Assembly (NCBI RefSeq): GCF_002754475.1
Contig: NZ_PEFL01000001.1
Span: 3,065,461-3,129,460, forward strand
Origin: Comamonas sp. 26
GTDB lineage: Bacteria; Pseudomonadota; Gammaproteobacteria; Burkholderiales; Burkholderiaceae_C
Length of the DNA stretch: 64,000 bases
Reading direction: 5' to 3'
In this document: in pieces, positions 34,965 to 42,699 of the stretch
Position numbering within the stretch: position 1 is the first letter of the stretch
Layout of the letters: the number at the start of each line of letters is the position of its first letter
Notes under the pieces: generated by a model
Seen by the model: only the letters and a program-made list of their open reading frames with translations
The model's database searches: none
Told to the model about the DNA's origin: nothing
Position numbers and translations under genes: made by a program

Positions 34965-36038
34965 TTACGGCTTGTGCGACAGCACCGCTGCACGCAGCCG
35001 CCCCACTAACCCGGTGGGGAAGTAATAGACCGAGAGCACAAACAGCAGACCCAGCCACAACAGCCAGCGATCCGGTGACAGCAGAGCCGACAGCCATGGC
35101 AGGCCGACTGCCGCTTCGCTGCCGATGCGCAGCAAATCCTGCAGATAGCTTTGCGCGACGAGAAAGATGACGGAGCCAATCACCGCGCCATAAATCGTGC
35201 CCATGCCGCCAATGACGACGATGAGCAGGCAGTCCATCATGATCTCGAAGGACAGCGTGGTGTCGGGGCCGTTGTAGCGCAGCCAGACGGCCAGCATGGC
35301 ACCGGCCACGCAGGCGAACAGGGCCGAGAGCACGCTCGACGTGGTGCGGTAAACCACCACGCGGTAGCCAATGGCCTCGGCACGGAATTCGTTCTCGCGG
35401 ATGGCCTGCAGCACACGGCCAAAGGGCGAGTTGACGATGCGCAGCAGCATCAGCACCAGCAGCAGGGCCAGTACAAACAGCAGGTAGTAGCTGATGATCT
35501 TGCCGTCGACGAGCACGCCAAAGATTTCGTTCTCGAACGGCTCGAAGCTAGGCGACAGCCATTCGGGCATCTTGAAGGTCAGGCCGTCTTCGCCCCCCGT
35601 CCAGTCGGACAGCTGCGAAGCCAGGGTCTGAAATGCCGCCGCGACAGCCAGCGTGATCATGGCAAAGAAGATGGCGCGCACACGCAGCGAGAACAGGCCG
35701 ATGGCCAGCGACAAGACCAGCGACACCAGCAGCGCCGCACCCAGTCCCAGCGCCAGTGCGCCCCAGCCAGCTCCCAGCTTGCTGGATGCAATGGCTACGC
35801 CATAGGCACCTATGCCGAAAAACATGGTGTGGGCAAAGCTGACGATGCCGGTATAGCCCAGCAGCAGATCAAAGCTGGCCACCAGCACCACAAAGATCAC
35901 GACCTTGGCCGCGACATTGAGCGCCTTGACGCCCGGAAAGACAAACGGTGCCACGGCCAGGCCAATAAAAATGACCAGCAGCAGCACCGCCAAAATGCGG
36001 CTACGCGGTAGATCGCCGGAGAGCAAACGATTGAGCAT
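34965..36038 (-). CDS. livM: branched-chain amino acid type ABC permease (LivM family)
   Basis: 357 residues from ATG 36038, preceded by AAGGAG; a GTG three codons upstream is also in frame. About ten membrane segments, with the LivM-type segment GYTGIVSFAHTMFFGIGAYG and the cytoplasmic loop RVLQAIRENEFRAEAIGY that couples to the ATPase. It pairs with the LivH-type permease 12 bp upstream. A non-amino-acid substrate is possible given the phaZ gene in the cluster. Confidence 0.9.
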   Translation of the reverse strand: MLNRLLSGDLPRSRILAVLLLVIFIGLAVAPFVFPGVKALNVAAKVVIFVVLVASFDLLLGYTGIVSFAHTMFFGIGAYGVAIASSKLGAGWGALALGLGAALLVSLVLSLAIGLFSLRVRAIFFAMITLAVAAAFQTLASQLSDWTGGEDGLTFKMPEWLSPSFEPFENEIFGVLVDGKIISYYLLFVLALLLVLMLLRIVNSPFGRVLQAIRENEFRAEAIGYRVVVYRTTSSVLSALFACVAGAMLAVWLRYNGPDTTLSFEIMMDCLLIVVIGGMGTIYGAVIGSVIFLVAQSYLQDLLRIGSEAAVGLPWLSALLSPDRWLLWLGLLFVLSVYYFPTGLVGRLRAAVLSHKP

Positions 36039-36050
36039 GGTGTCCACTCC

Positions 36051-37034
36051 TTAGCGATTGGCGACGGGAAAGACGCCTTGTGGGCGCCACAGCAGGATGG
36101 CGACCATGAGTGCAATATTGGAAAACAGCGCCACCTTGGGAGCTAGAAAGCCCGTGTAGTTGGCCATCAGCCCTACCAGCAGCGACCCGATCAACGCGCC
36201 GCCCGTGCTGCCCAGGCCACCGATGATGATGACGATGAAGATCAGCACATTGACCTGCGCGCCCATCTGCGGAATCACGTTCTGCTGGTACAGCCCCCAC
36301 ATCACACCACCCAGCCCGGCCAGGGCCGAGCCCGCCACAAACACGCCGATGAACAGGTTGCGCACGCGGTAGCCCAGGGCTTCAACCATCTCGCGATCCT
36401 GCACGCCGGCGCGGATCAGCAACCCCAGCTTGGTCCGCGTCAACGTCCAGAACAGCACGGCAAACACCAGCGCACCCACCAGCACGGCAAACACGCGGTA
36501 TTTCTCCACGGCCGCATCACCCAGCAACCACGCGCCTTTCATCGCCTCGGGCAAGGGCAGCGGAATTTGCTGCGGGCCCCAGATGACCTTGATCAGCTCT
36601 TCACCAATGATCATGCCGCCCATGGTGATGAGAATCTGCTTGAGATGCTGACCATAGACGGGGCGCACGATAAAGCGCTCGAATGCCAGCCCCACGGCGC
36701 CAGCCACCAGCATCGCGACCAGCATGGCGGGAAACACCGCCACCAGATTGCGCCAGAGCTGGTCCGACCCCGTCCAGTCGCCCATGGCGCCGAGTACGCT
36801 GGTGGCCACAAAAGCGCCCAGCGCGATGAACACGCCATGGCCAAAGTTAAGCACATCCATGAGGCCGAACACCAGCGTCAGGCCCGAAGCGATGATGAAG
36901 ATGATCATGCCCATGGCCAGGCCGGCCACGGTGAGCGTCAGCCAGGTGCTGGGCGAGCCCACCAGCGGCAAGGTGACCAGTGCCAGCAGCGGCACCAGCA
37001 ACAGCGGCTTGTAATCCATGTCCTTGAAACTCAT
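36051..37034 (-). CDS. livH: branched-chain amino acid type ABC permease (LivH family)
   Basis: 327 residues with about eight membrane segments. It shows the LivH signature DVLNFGHGVFIALGAFVA and the coupling loop AGVQDREMVEALGYRVRNLF. It forms a heterodimeric channel with the following permease. Confidence 0.9.
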   Translation of the reverse strand: MSFKDMDYKPLLLVPLLALVTLPLVGSPSTWLTLTVAGLAMGMIIFIIASGLTLVFGLMDVLNFGHGVFIALGAFVATSVLGAMGDWTGSDQLWRNLVAVFPAMLVAMLVAGAVGLAFERFIVRPVYGQHLKQILITMGGMIIGEELIKVIWGPQQIPLPLPEAMKGAWLLGDAAVEKYRVFAVLVGALVFAVLFWTLTRTKLGLLIRAGVQDREMVEALGYRVRNLFIGVFVAGSALAGLGGVMWGLYQQNVIPQMGAQVNVLIFIVIIIGGLGSTGGALIGSLLVGLMANYTGFLAPKVALFSNIALMVAILLWRPQGVFPVANR

Positions 37035-37070
37035 GCAAGCGCCCTCCAGCTGCGTGTCAACGCTTTCATA

Positions 37071-37118
37071 TTCATAGCTTCTTGCTTATACTGGATAATC
37101 ACTTGCGGCATTTTTGAT
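37071..37118. repeat. dispersed intergenic hairpin repeat, copy 5 (degenerate)
   Basis: TTCATAGCTTCTTGCTTATA followed by CTGGATAATCACTTGCGGCA and TTTTTGAT, in the livF-livH gap. The outline matches the family (ATAGCT...CTTAT...AT...CTTGC) but the stem is poor. Confidence 0.4.
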
Positions 37119-37128
37119 GTAATTTTTC

Positions 37129-37863
37129 TCATAACGACAAGCCCAGCAGCGACTGCTGCAGCTGCGCATCGGCCGCCAGATCCGCCATGCGCCCCGCGTG
37201 AATCACACGGCCGTTGTCCATCACCGCCACGCCGTCACCCAGACGTTTGGCAAAGTCGATGTTCTGCTCCACCAGCAAGATGCTCACGCCGCTGGCCTTG
37301 AGCTGGGCAAAGGCCGCGATCATGTTGTTGATGATGGCGGGAGCCAGGCCCTTGCTGGGCTCGTCGACGATGAGCAGATCGCGCGGCTCGACAATCGCGC
37401 GGGCCACAGCCACCATCTGTTTTTGCCCGCCGCTGAGCTTGCCCGCAGGCGCATTCCAGAACTTCTGCACGGCAGGAAAAAGCTGGTAAATCCAGTCCAG
37501 TCGTGCCCCATCCATCTGGCCCGCATGGGCGGCAGCGCGAGCGGCCAGAAGCAGGTTCTCCTTGACCGTGAGATCGGCGAAGATGCCCATGTTCTCGGGA
37601 ACATAGGCAATATTGAGGCGTGCAATGGCCGGCGTGGACAGCTGGCTGATGTCCTTCTCCCCAAACTGAATGCGGCCCTGGCTGGCCTGCCACAGACCCA
37701 TGATGGTGCGCAGCGTCGTGGTCTTGCCAGCGCCGTTGCGGCCCAGCAGCATGGTGACCTCGCCACGCGGCACCACCAGATCCACGCCATGCAGTATGTG
37801 ATAGGCACCGATATGGGTGTGAACGCCGGACAGCTGCAACAAAGCGGTGGCGGTATTGCTCAT
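37129..37863 (-). CDS. livF: branched-chain amino acid type ABC ATPase (LivF family)
   Basis: 244 residues with Walker A GRNGAGKTTTLRTIMG, signature KLSGGQKQMVAVARAI, Walker B LLIVDEPSKGLAP and switch-His-region SILLVEQN. It overlaps livG by 4 bp (ATGA), so the two ATPases are translationally coupled. Confidence 0.93.
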   Translation of the reverse strand: MSNTATALLQLSGVHTHIGAYHILHGVDLVVPRGEVTMLLGRNGAGKTTTLRTIMGLWQASQGRIQFGEKDISQLSTPAIARLNIAYVPENMGIFADLTVKENLLLAARAAAHAGQMDGARLDWIYQLFPAVQKFWNAPAGKLSGGQKQMVAVARAIVEPRDLLIVDEPSKGLAPAIINNMIAAFAQLKASGVSILLVEQNIDFAKRLGDGVAVMDNGRVIHAGRMADLAADAQLQQSLLGLSL

Positions 37864-38633
37864 ACGTCCTCCTTCACGGCATTGCCAAGATAGGCCTGCT
37901 GCACCACGGGCGATGCAATGACTTCGGCCGGCTTGCCATCGGCCACCAGTTGCCCATTGGTCAGCACGATGATGCGGTCGGCCAGCTCCCGCACCACGTC
38001 CATCTTGTGCTCCACCAGCAGGATGATCTTGCTGCGGTCTTTTTTGAGTTCGCGTATCAGGTCCAGAATCACCGGCGCCTCGTCATGGCTCATGCCCGCC
38101 GTGGGCTCGTCAAACATATAGACCTGAGGCTCCAGCGCCATCAACAGCGCCACCTCCAGCTTGCGCTGGTCGCCATGCGGCAGGCTGGCGACAACGGTAT
38201 CAGCACGCTCGGACATGGAGACCTTGTCCAGGATTTGCTGTGCCCGTTGCGTGACGGCCCGGTGATCGCTCCAGATGCTCCAGAGGTTCAGGCCCCGGCG
38301 ATGCGGCCCTGCCATGCTGGCCTGCACCGCCAGGCGCACGTTCTCCCGCACGCTCAGATTGGGAAAGAGATTCGTGAGCTGAAAGGCCCGACCCAGCCCG
38401 GCACGCGTGCGCGCCGAAGCAGGCAGCCCCGTCAGGTCGCGCGCCCCCAGAGTAACCGTGCCGGAGCTGGCCTTGAGCTGGCCTGAGATCAGGTTGAAAT
38501 AGGTGGTCTTCCCTGCGCCATTGGGGCCCACGATGGCCGTGAGCGTGCCCGGCTCGAACGAGCAGGTTACAGCGCTCACGGCCACATGGCCGCCAAAGCG
38601 GATGGTGAGATCTTTAGTTGCCAGAATGCCCAT
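37860..38633 (-). CDS. livG: branched-chain amino acid type ABC ATPase (LivG family)
   Basis: 257 residues with Walker A GPNGAGKTTYFNLISG, the LivG-type FQLTNLFPNLSVRENVRLA, Walker B YMFDEPTAGMSHDE and HKMDVVRELADRI. It starts 39 bp after the phaZ stop on the same strand, so depolymerase and importer genes are probably co-transcribed. Confidence 0.93.
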   Translation of the reverse strand: MGILATKDLTIRFGGHVAVSAVTCSFEPGTLTAIVGPNGAGKTTYFNLISGQLKASSGTVTLGARDLTGLPASARTRAGLGRAFQLTNLFPNLSVRENVRLAVQASMAGPHRRGLNLWSIWSDHRAVTQRAQQILDKVSMSERADTVVASLPHGDQRKLEVALLMALEPQVYMFDEPTAGMSHDEAPVILDLIRELKKDRSKIILLVEHKMDVVRELADRIIVLTNGQLVADGKPAEVIASPVVQQAYLGNAVKEDV

Positions 38634-38672
38634 GAAAGCGGATCTTTCCTTCTCGTTGCGTGCGGCGGCTGC

Positions 38673-40214
38673 TCAGGGGCAGGTTCCGATCACGTAGTAG
38701 TTGCTGCCGGTCTGCTTCAGCGTGGTGGTGTAGAACACGTTCCACAGGCCCATGTTCTGCGCCGAGCCGTTGGCATAGGCATAGCCGCCCTGCTGATAGG
38801 CGCGATTGGCCTGTACATGGGCGTAGTTGCTGGCCGTGGTACAGGTACCAGCAGGACTGCTGCCGGTCAGTGTCGAAGCACTCACCGCAGCAGAATCGGC
38901 ACTCTCGGCACCATTGCCGTCCACAGCCCGTACCGTCCAGCTATAGCTGGTGGAGGGACTCAGTGCCGAGTCGACATAGCTGGTGGCATAGACCGTGAGC
39001 GCATTGGCCTTGTTGCCGTTGCGATAGACGTTGTAGCCCGCAGCACTCGTCACGGGGCCCCAGTCCAGTTGCATGCTGGTGCTGGTGGCGACAGACGCAC
39101 CCAGTCCCGTGGGTGCTGCCAGGGCCGGTTGGGTCGGAGTACCTCCGCCGGTCCCACCACCGGTGCCCGAGCCTGTGCCGGAGGCAATGCGGTCGATCAT
39201 GGCCTTGATGGCCGTCATCTGCACGCCGCTCTTTTGCGCGAAATTGTTGCCATACCAGCCTATCCAGTCCCAGCAGGCATTGGGATTGGCCAGCGAACCG
39301 CTCTTGCTCGTGCTGCGGTTGTTGTTGTCCACCTGGGTCTGCGGATACAGCACGATGATGTTGTTGGTATCCGCCCAGCGGCTGAAGCCGGTGTTCCTGA
39401 CGAACTTGTCGCCGATCTTGTCGGTGCTCTGCTGGCAGCCGTGCAGCACCACATGCAGCTTGCACTGCGTGCCGCTCGCGCAGCTTTGCGGCACGTACAG
39501 CCAGCCGGTGCTGGCCATGCCCGGATTGGCATTGGAATAGGCCGACTGGTTGAACTCGATGTAGTTGCCGCTGGCCGGAGCAGCGTTGCGCGGATTGAGC
39601 GCGCCATAGAAATGCGTGAGCACGGCCTTGGCGCCGTCATAGCCGCAATTGCTGATGTAGGGCGAAGCACTGCTGCTGCAGGCGTTGTTGCCGCTGCTGT
39701 CGAAGTCGGTGGGCAGAACATGGGCTGCACCCGAGCGCTTGACATAGGCGATGTTGGCTTGCGGCACTGCGTTGTTGAGGTACTGGGTTTGCAGCGCATC
39801 GGTGAGATTCGGGCCCACCGTGTAGTCGCTGGTGCCCGTGAAGATGTAGATCTTCTGCGCCGCTATCCGGCTCTTGGCATCGATGCTTGCGGCGCTGCTG
39901 TAGCTGTCAATGCTGCTTTGCATGGCATTGAGCTGTGCGCTCGTGATGCTGGCGTTGTACATGCAGGCCGTGTAATTGTTCAGGCCCGCACACATATATG
40001 GACCCGCAGCAAAGATGCCCACCCCCATGAAGGTTGCCGAATAGGCATTGCCCAGCTGGTTCGCCATGAAGCCACCCGACGACAGGCCCGACACGCTGAT
40101 CTGGTCGGTGGCAATGTTGTATTGCCCCAGCGGCACGGCCGCCCCCGCAGCCATGTTCACGCCGCCCCATAGCGCCAGGGCGGCAACACCACTTCTCCAG
40201 GATTGAACTCGCAT
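38673..40214 (-). CDS. phaZ: extracellular poly(3-hydroxybutyrate) depolymerase
   Basis: 513 residues, close to the Comamonas enzymes. Sec signal (residues 1 to about 25, ending AAGAA). The catalytic domain has its lipase box early, VSGLSSGGFMANQ with the likely nucleophile Ser45, the arrangement of type 2 PHB depolymerases. An Asp region FTGTSDYTVG and a His region VVLHGCQQS follow. A Gly/Thr linker near 355 leads to a fibronectin type III domain (about 370-455) and a C-terminal domain of about 50 residues with YAHVQANRAYQQGGYAYANG, the likely polymer-binding part. It hydrolyses extracellular PHB granules to 3-hydroxybutyrate and short oligomers. It is placed between the binding-protein and ATPase genes of a Liv importer. 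Confidence 0.93.
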   Translation of the reverse strand: MRVQSWRSGVAALALWGGVNMAAGAAVPLGQYNIATDQISVSGLSSGGFMANQLGNAYSATFMGVGIFAAGPYMCAGLNNYTACMYNASITSAQLNAMQSSIDSYSSAASIDAKSRIAAQKIYIFTGTSDYTVGPNLTDALQTQYLNNAVPQANIAYVKRSGAAHVLPTDFDSSGNNACSSSASPYISNCGYDGAKAVLTHFYGALNPRNAAPASGNYIEFNQSAYSNANPGMASTGWLYVPQSCASGTQCKLHVVLHGCQQSTDKIGDKFVRNTGFSRWADTNNIIVLYPQTQVDNNNRSTSKSGSLANPNACWDWIGWYGNNFAQKSGVQMTAIKAMIDRIASGTGSGTGGGTGGGTPTQPALAAPTGLGASVATSTSMQLDWGPVTSAAGYNVYRNGNKANALTVYATSYVDSALSPSTSYSWTVRAVDGNGAESADSAAVSASTLTGSSPAGTCTTASNYAHVQANRAYQQGGYAYANGSAQNMGLWNVFYTTTLKQTGSNYYVIGTCP

Positions 40215-40257
40215 GCTTTGTCTCCGTGAATCTGTGAAATAGGAATGAGCAATGCCA

Positions 40258-40319
40258 GCCCTCGTGTTTCCGAGGGTTCATCAATTGAGAGGACGGGTCG
40301 AACCGGGAAGATTTCCCGG
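40258..40319. other. two hairpins between the binding-protein gene and phaZ
   Basis: CCGGGAA-GAT-TTCCCGG (40303-40319) and CCCTCG/CGAGGG around GTGTTTC-type loop sequence (40258-40276). Neither has a terminal T-run on the minus strand. They may stabilise the binding-protein message or reduce read-through into phaZ. Confidence 0.5.
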
Positions 40320-40324
40320 CTGGT

Positions 40325-41512
40325 TCAGCGCTGATTGCGAACGGGAACCTTCATTTCTTCAGGCTTGATCTCGCGCACCAGTTCTGGAACGCCCCAGGCC
40401 ATGGCCGGGTCGTTCTTGATCCTGAAGTGGTACATGCTCTGCATGGCCTGGTGATCTTCCTTGCGGAACGTCATGACACCTTTGGGCGTATCAAAACTCA
40501 TGCCTTCCATGGTCTTGATCAAGGTGTTGGTCTTGGTGTCGCCACTGGTCTTCTTGAGTGCCGTGACGATGGCCATGGCGGCCGAGAAGCCACCAGCCGT
40601 GAAGAAGTCCGGCGGAGCCTTGTACTGCTTGTAGCTCATGGCGACCATGGCCTCGTTCACCGGGTTCTTGGGAATGCCGAAGTAGTAGTAGGTCGCCCCC
40701 TCCATGCCCGGCAGGTTCTTGTAGGCGGCCATGGCGGGCAGGATGTTGCCGCCGGTGGCGATCTCGATGCCGTAGCGCTTGAGGTCCATGTCGGCAATCT
40801 TGAAGGGGTTGCCAGCCCCGGCCCAGACCACCCAGATCACCTTCTTGCCCGGAACATCCTTGAGCCTGTCGATCAGGCGCTGGGCTCCGGCCGTGAAGTC
40901 GGTGGTGGCAGCGGGCAGATATTCCTCATGCACCAGCTTGCCCTTTTTCACGGCTTCCTTGAAAGCCTTGACACCGTCGCGACCAAAGGCATTGTCCTGG
41001 GCCAGCGTGGCAATCTGAACGCCGGGCTTGTCGATGGCCACCGCATTGCTGATCGCGTCCTGGCTGGAGTTGCGGCCGGTGCGGAAGATGTACTTGTTCC
41101 ACTTGTCGCCCGTGATCGAGTCTGCCACCGCCGGCTCGACGAGCAGAATTTTCTTGTATTCCTCAGCCACGGGCAGCATCGCCAGGGCCACTCCCGATGA
41201 GCTAGGGCCCACCGCCAGGTCCGCCTTGTCGTCCGAATAGGCCGCAGCCAGCAGACTCTTGCCTAGGTCGGGCTTGCCCTGGTCGTCCTTTTCGATCACG
41301 ACAAGCTTCTTGCCTGCCACTGTCATGCTGCCGCCCGTGGCATACTCCAGCCCCATCATCAGCCCCGCCTGCGTCTGTTTGCCGTAGGCCTCCAAAGGCC
41401 CGGTCTTGCTATAGACATGGGCGATGCGGATTTCGGATTGAGCCAGAGCGCCCGGAACATGGGCGACCATGGCGGCCAGAGCCGCGAACTGCAGCAGGCT
41501 GCGCTTGTGCAT
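40325..41512 (-). CDS. ABC transporter substrate-binding protein, LivK-like (type I fold)
   Basis: 395 residues from ATG 41512 (MHKRSLLQFAAL), preceded by CAAGGAG; the frame is open to 41611. Sec signal ends at GALAQ. The mature protein starts SEIRIAHVYSKTGPLEAYGKQ, the Peripla_BP_6 fold used for branched-chain amino acids, aromatic acids, amides and other small molecules. LAVGPSSSGVALAM is the ligand-binding loop. It is the first gene after a sigma-54 promoter and is followed by phaZ and livGFHM. A 3-hydroxybutyrate or oligomer ligand is inferred from context only. Confidence 0.9.
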   Translation of the reverse strand: MHKRSLLQFAALAAMVAHVPGALAQSEIRIAHVYSKTGPLEAYGKQTQAGLMMGLEYATGGSMTVAGKKLVVIEKDDQGKPDLGKSLLAAAYSDDKADLAVGPSSSGVALAMLPVAEEYKKILLVEPAVADSITGDKWNKYIFRTGRNSSQDAISNAVAIDKPGVQIATLAQDNAFGRDGVKAFKEAVKKGKLVHEEYLPAATTDFTAGAQRLIDRLKDVPGKKVIWVVWAGAGNPFKIADMDLKRYGIEIATGGNILPAMAAYKNLPGMEGATYYYFGIPKNPVNEAMVAMSYKQYKAPPDFFTAGGFSAAMAIVTALKKTSGDTKTNTLIKTMEGMSFDTPKGVMTFRKEDHQAMQSMYHFRIKNDPAMAWGVPELVREIKPEEMKVPVRNQR

Positions 41513-41571
41513 GTATTGTCTCCTTGAGGATGTTTGCGGTGGTTCCGCTTGTACTTGTATGGTGAGCAGAT

Positions 41572-41587
41572 AGCAGTCTTCGTGCCA
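41572..41587 (-). promoter_or_regulatory. sigma-54 (-24/-12) promoter before the binding-protein/phaZ/liv genes
   Basis: On the minus strand TGGCACGAAGACTGCT. The consensus is TGGCACG-N4-TTGCW, so the -24 element is perfect, GG and GC have the required spacing, and one base of the -12 element differs (CTGC for TTGC). The predicted start is about 50 bp before ATG 41512. A sigma-54 activator gene lies 3.2 kb upstream in the same cluster. Confidence 0.75.
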
Positions 41588-41639
41588 GTCTGGTTTTCCT
41601 CTGGAGAGCATGCATGCACAGCTTGCAACTGTTCAAAAA

Positions 41640-41675
41640 TCAGACAGAAATGCCTTGAATTCAGACATTGCCTGA
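41640..41675. promoter_or_regulatory. two operator-like repeats (candidate activator sites)
   Basis: TCAGACAGAAATGCCTTGA (41640-41658) and TCAGACATTGCCTGA (41661-41675) share the frame TCAGACA...TGCCT-GA; the second is a near-perfect 15-bp palindrome (TCAGRCA-N-TGYCTGA). They lie about 80-115 bp upstream of the predicted sigma-54 start, the normal position for bacterial enhancer-binding protein sites. Confidence 0.55.
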
Positions 41676-41735
41676 TTCAAAGACACTTCACCGGGCTCGC
41701 GCCGTGGACGCTTCCCGGCCTCAAGCAAGCCGCAA

Positions 41736-41763
41736 TGAAAAAAGGATCACCGAGGTGATCCTT
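41736..41763 (-). terminator. terminator after the amidohydrolase gene
   Basis: On the minus strand GGATCACCTCGGTGATCC followed by TTTTTTCATT, a compact intrinsic terminator 8 bp after the amidohydrolase stop. It isolates the AACS/amidohydrolase unit from the sigma-54 unit downstream. Confidence 0.85.
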
Positions 41764-41770
41764 CTTGCTA

Positions 41771-42652
41771 TCACGCGGCATCGCGTTTTTTGTCGAATTC
41801 GAGCAGGCGCACGGCATTGTCCTTGAGGATGCCGGGCATGACCTCGGGCTTGAAACCGGCGACCTCGAAGTCCTTCATCCAGCGCTCGGGCGTGATCAGC
41901 GGGAAGTCGCTGCCGAAGAGAACACGATCTTTCAGCAAGGTGTTGGCGTACTGCACCAGCTGCTTGGGGAAATACTTGGGGCTCCAGCCCGACAGATCAA
42001 TCCAGACATTGGGCTTGTGCAGCGCCACCGAGATCGCCTCGTCCTGCCAGGGAAAGCTGGGGTGGGCCATGACGATCTGCATATCGCCGAAATCCACAGC
42101 CACGTCGTCCAGCAGCATGGGGTTGCTGTAGGCCAGACGCAGGCCGCCGCCGCACTTCATGCCACTACCGATGCCGCTGTGGCCGGTGTGGAAGATGGCG
42201 GGCAGCTTGTAGTGGTTGATGACCTCGTAGATGGGCCAGGCCATGCGGTCGTAGGGATGGAAGCCCTGCACCGTGGGATGGAACTTGAAGCCCTTGACGC
42301 CGCATTCGGTGATCAGGCGCTCGGCCTCGCGCGCACCCATCTTGCCCTTGTGCGGGTCGATGCTCGCGAACGCCACCATCATGTCGCTGTTCTCGCGCGC
42401 GGCATCGGCAATCTCTTCGTTGGGAATGCGGCGGCGGCCCAGTTGCGCCTCGCTGTCCACCGTGAACATCACCAGACCGATCTTGCGCTCGCGGTAATAA
42501 GCAATGGTTTCGGCGATCGTCGGGCGCAGCGAGCTGCCGAAGTATTTGTCGGCCGCGCGGTCGTACTCCTCGCCATAGCTGTCAAAGGGATTGCGGCAGC
42601 TGACTTCGGCATGGGTGTGGAAGTCGATGGCGATCAAATCTTGATGGTTCAT
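41771..42652 (-). CDS. amidohydrolase family metal-dependent hydrolase/decarboxylase
   Basis: 293 residues, TIM-barrel amidohydrolase-2 family. Metal ligands: His-x-His in AIDFHTHAEV, the His in AIFHTGHSG, the His of IVMAHPSFPWQDE and the Asp in LFGSDFPLITPERW. Relatives include gamma-resorcylate and aminocarboxymuconate semialdehyde decarboxylases and lactone hydrolases, so decarboxylation or C-N/C-O hydrolysis are both possible. It is 47 bp downstream of the acetoacetyl-CoA synthetase gene. The substrate is unknown. Confidence 0.85.
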   Translation of the reverse strand: MNHQDLIAIDFHTHAEVSCRNPFDSYGEEYDRAADKYFGSSLRPTIAETIAYYRERKIGLVMFTVDSEAQLGRRRIPNEEIADAARENSDMMVAFASIDPHKGKMGAREAERLITECGVKGFKFHPTVQGFHPYDRMAWPIYEVINHYKLPAIFHTGHSGIGSGMKCGGGLRLAYSNPMLLDDVAVDFGDMQIVMAHPSFPWQDEAISVALHKPNVWIDLSGWSPKYFPKQLVQYANTLLKDRVLFGSDFPLITPERWMKDFEVAGFKPEVMPGILKDNAVRLLEFDKKRDAA

Positions 42653-42699
42653 GGGTGGGTCTGCTTTGGGTATTGAGTCAAATCAGCCTCAAGCGCTTG

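Noticed and set aside
38586-40172. 528-codon plus-strand open frame opposite phaZ
   Set aside because: Shadow frame with His/Arg/Gly-rich translation; phaZ on the minus strand has all family motifs.
40258-40319. Sigma-54 promoter before phaZ
   Set aside because: A TGGCATTGC stretch on the minus strand looked similar, but the GG-N10-GC spacing is not met.
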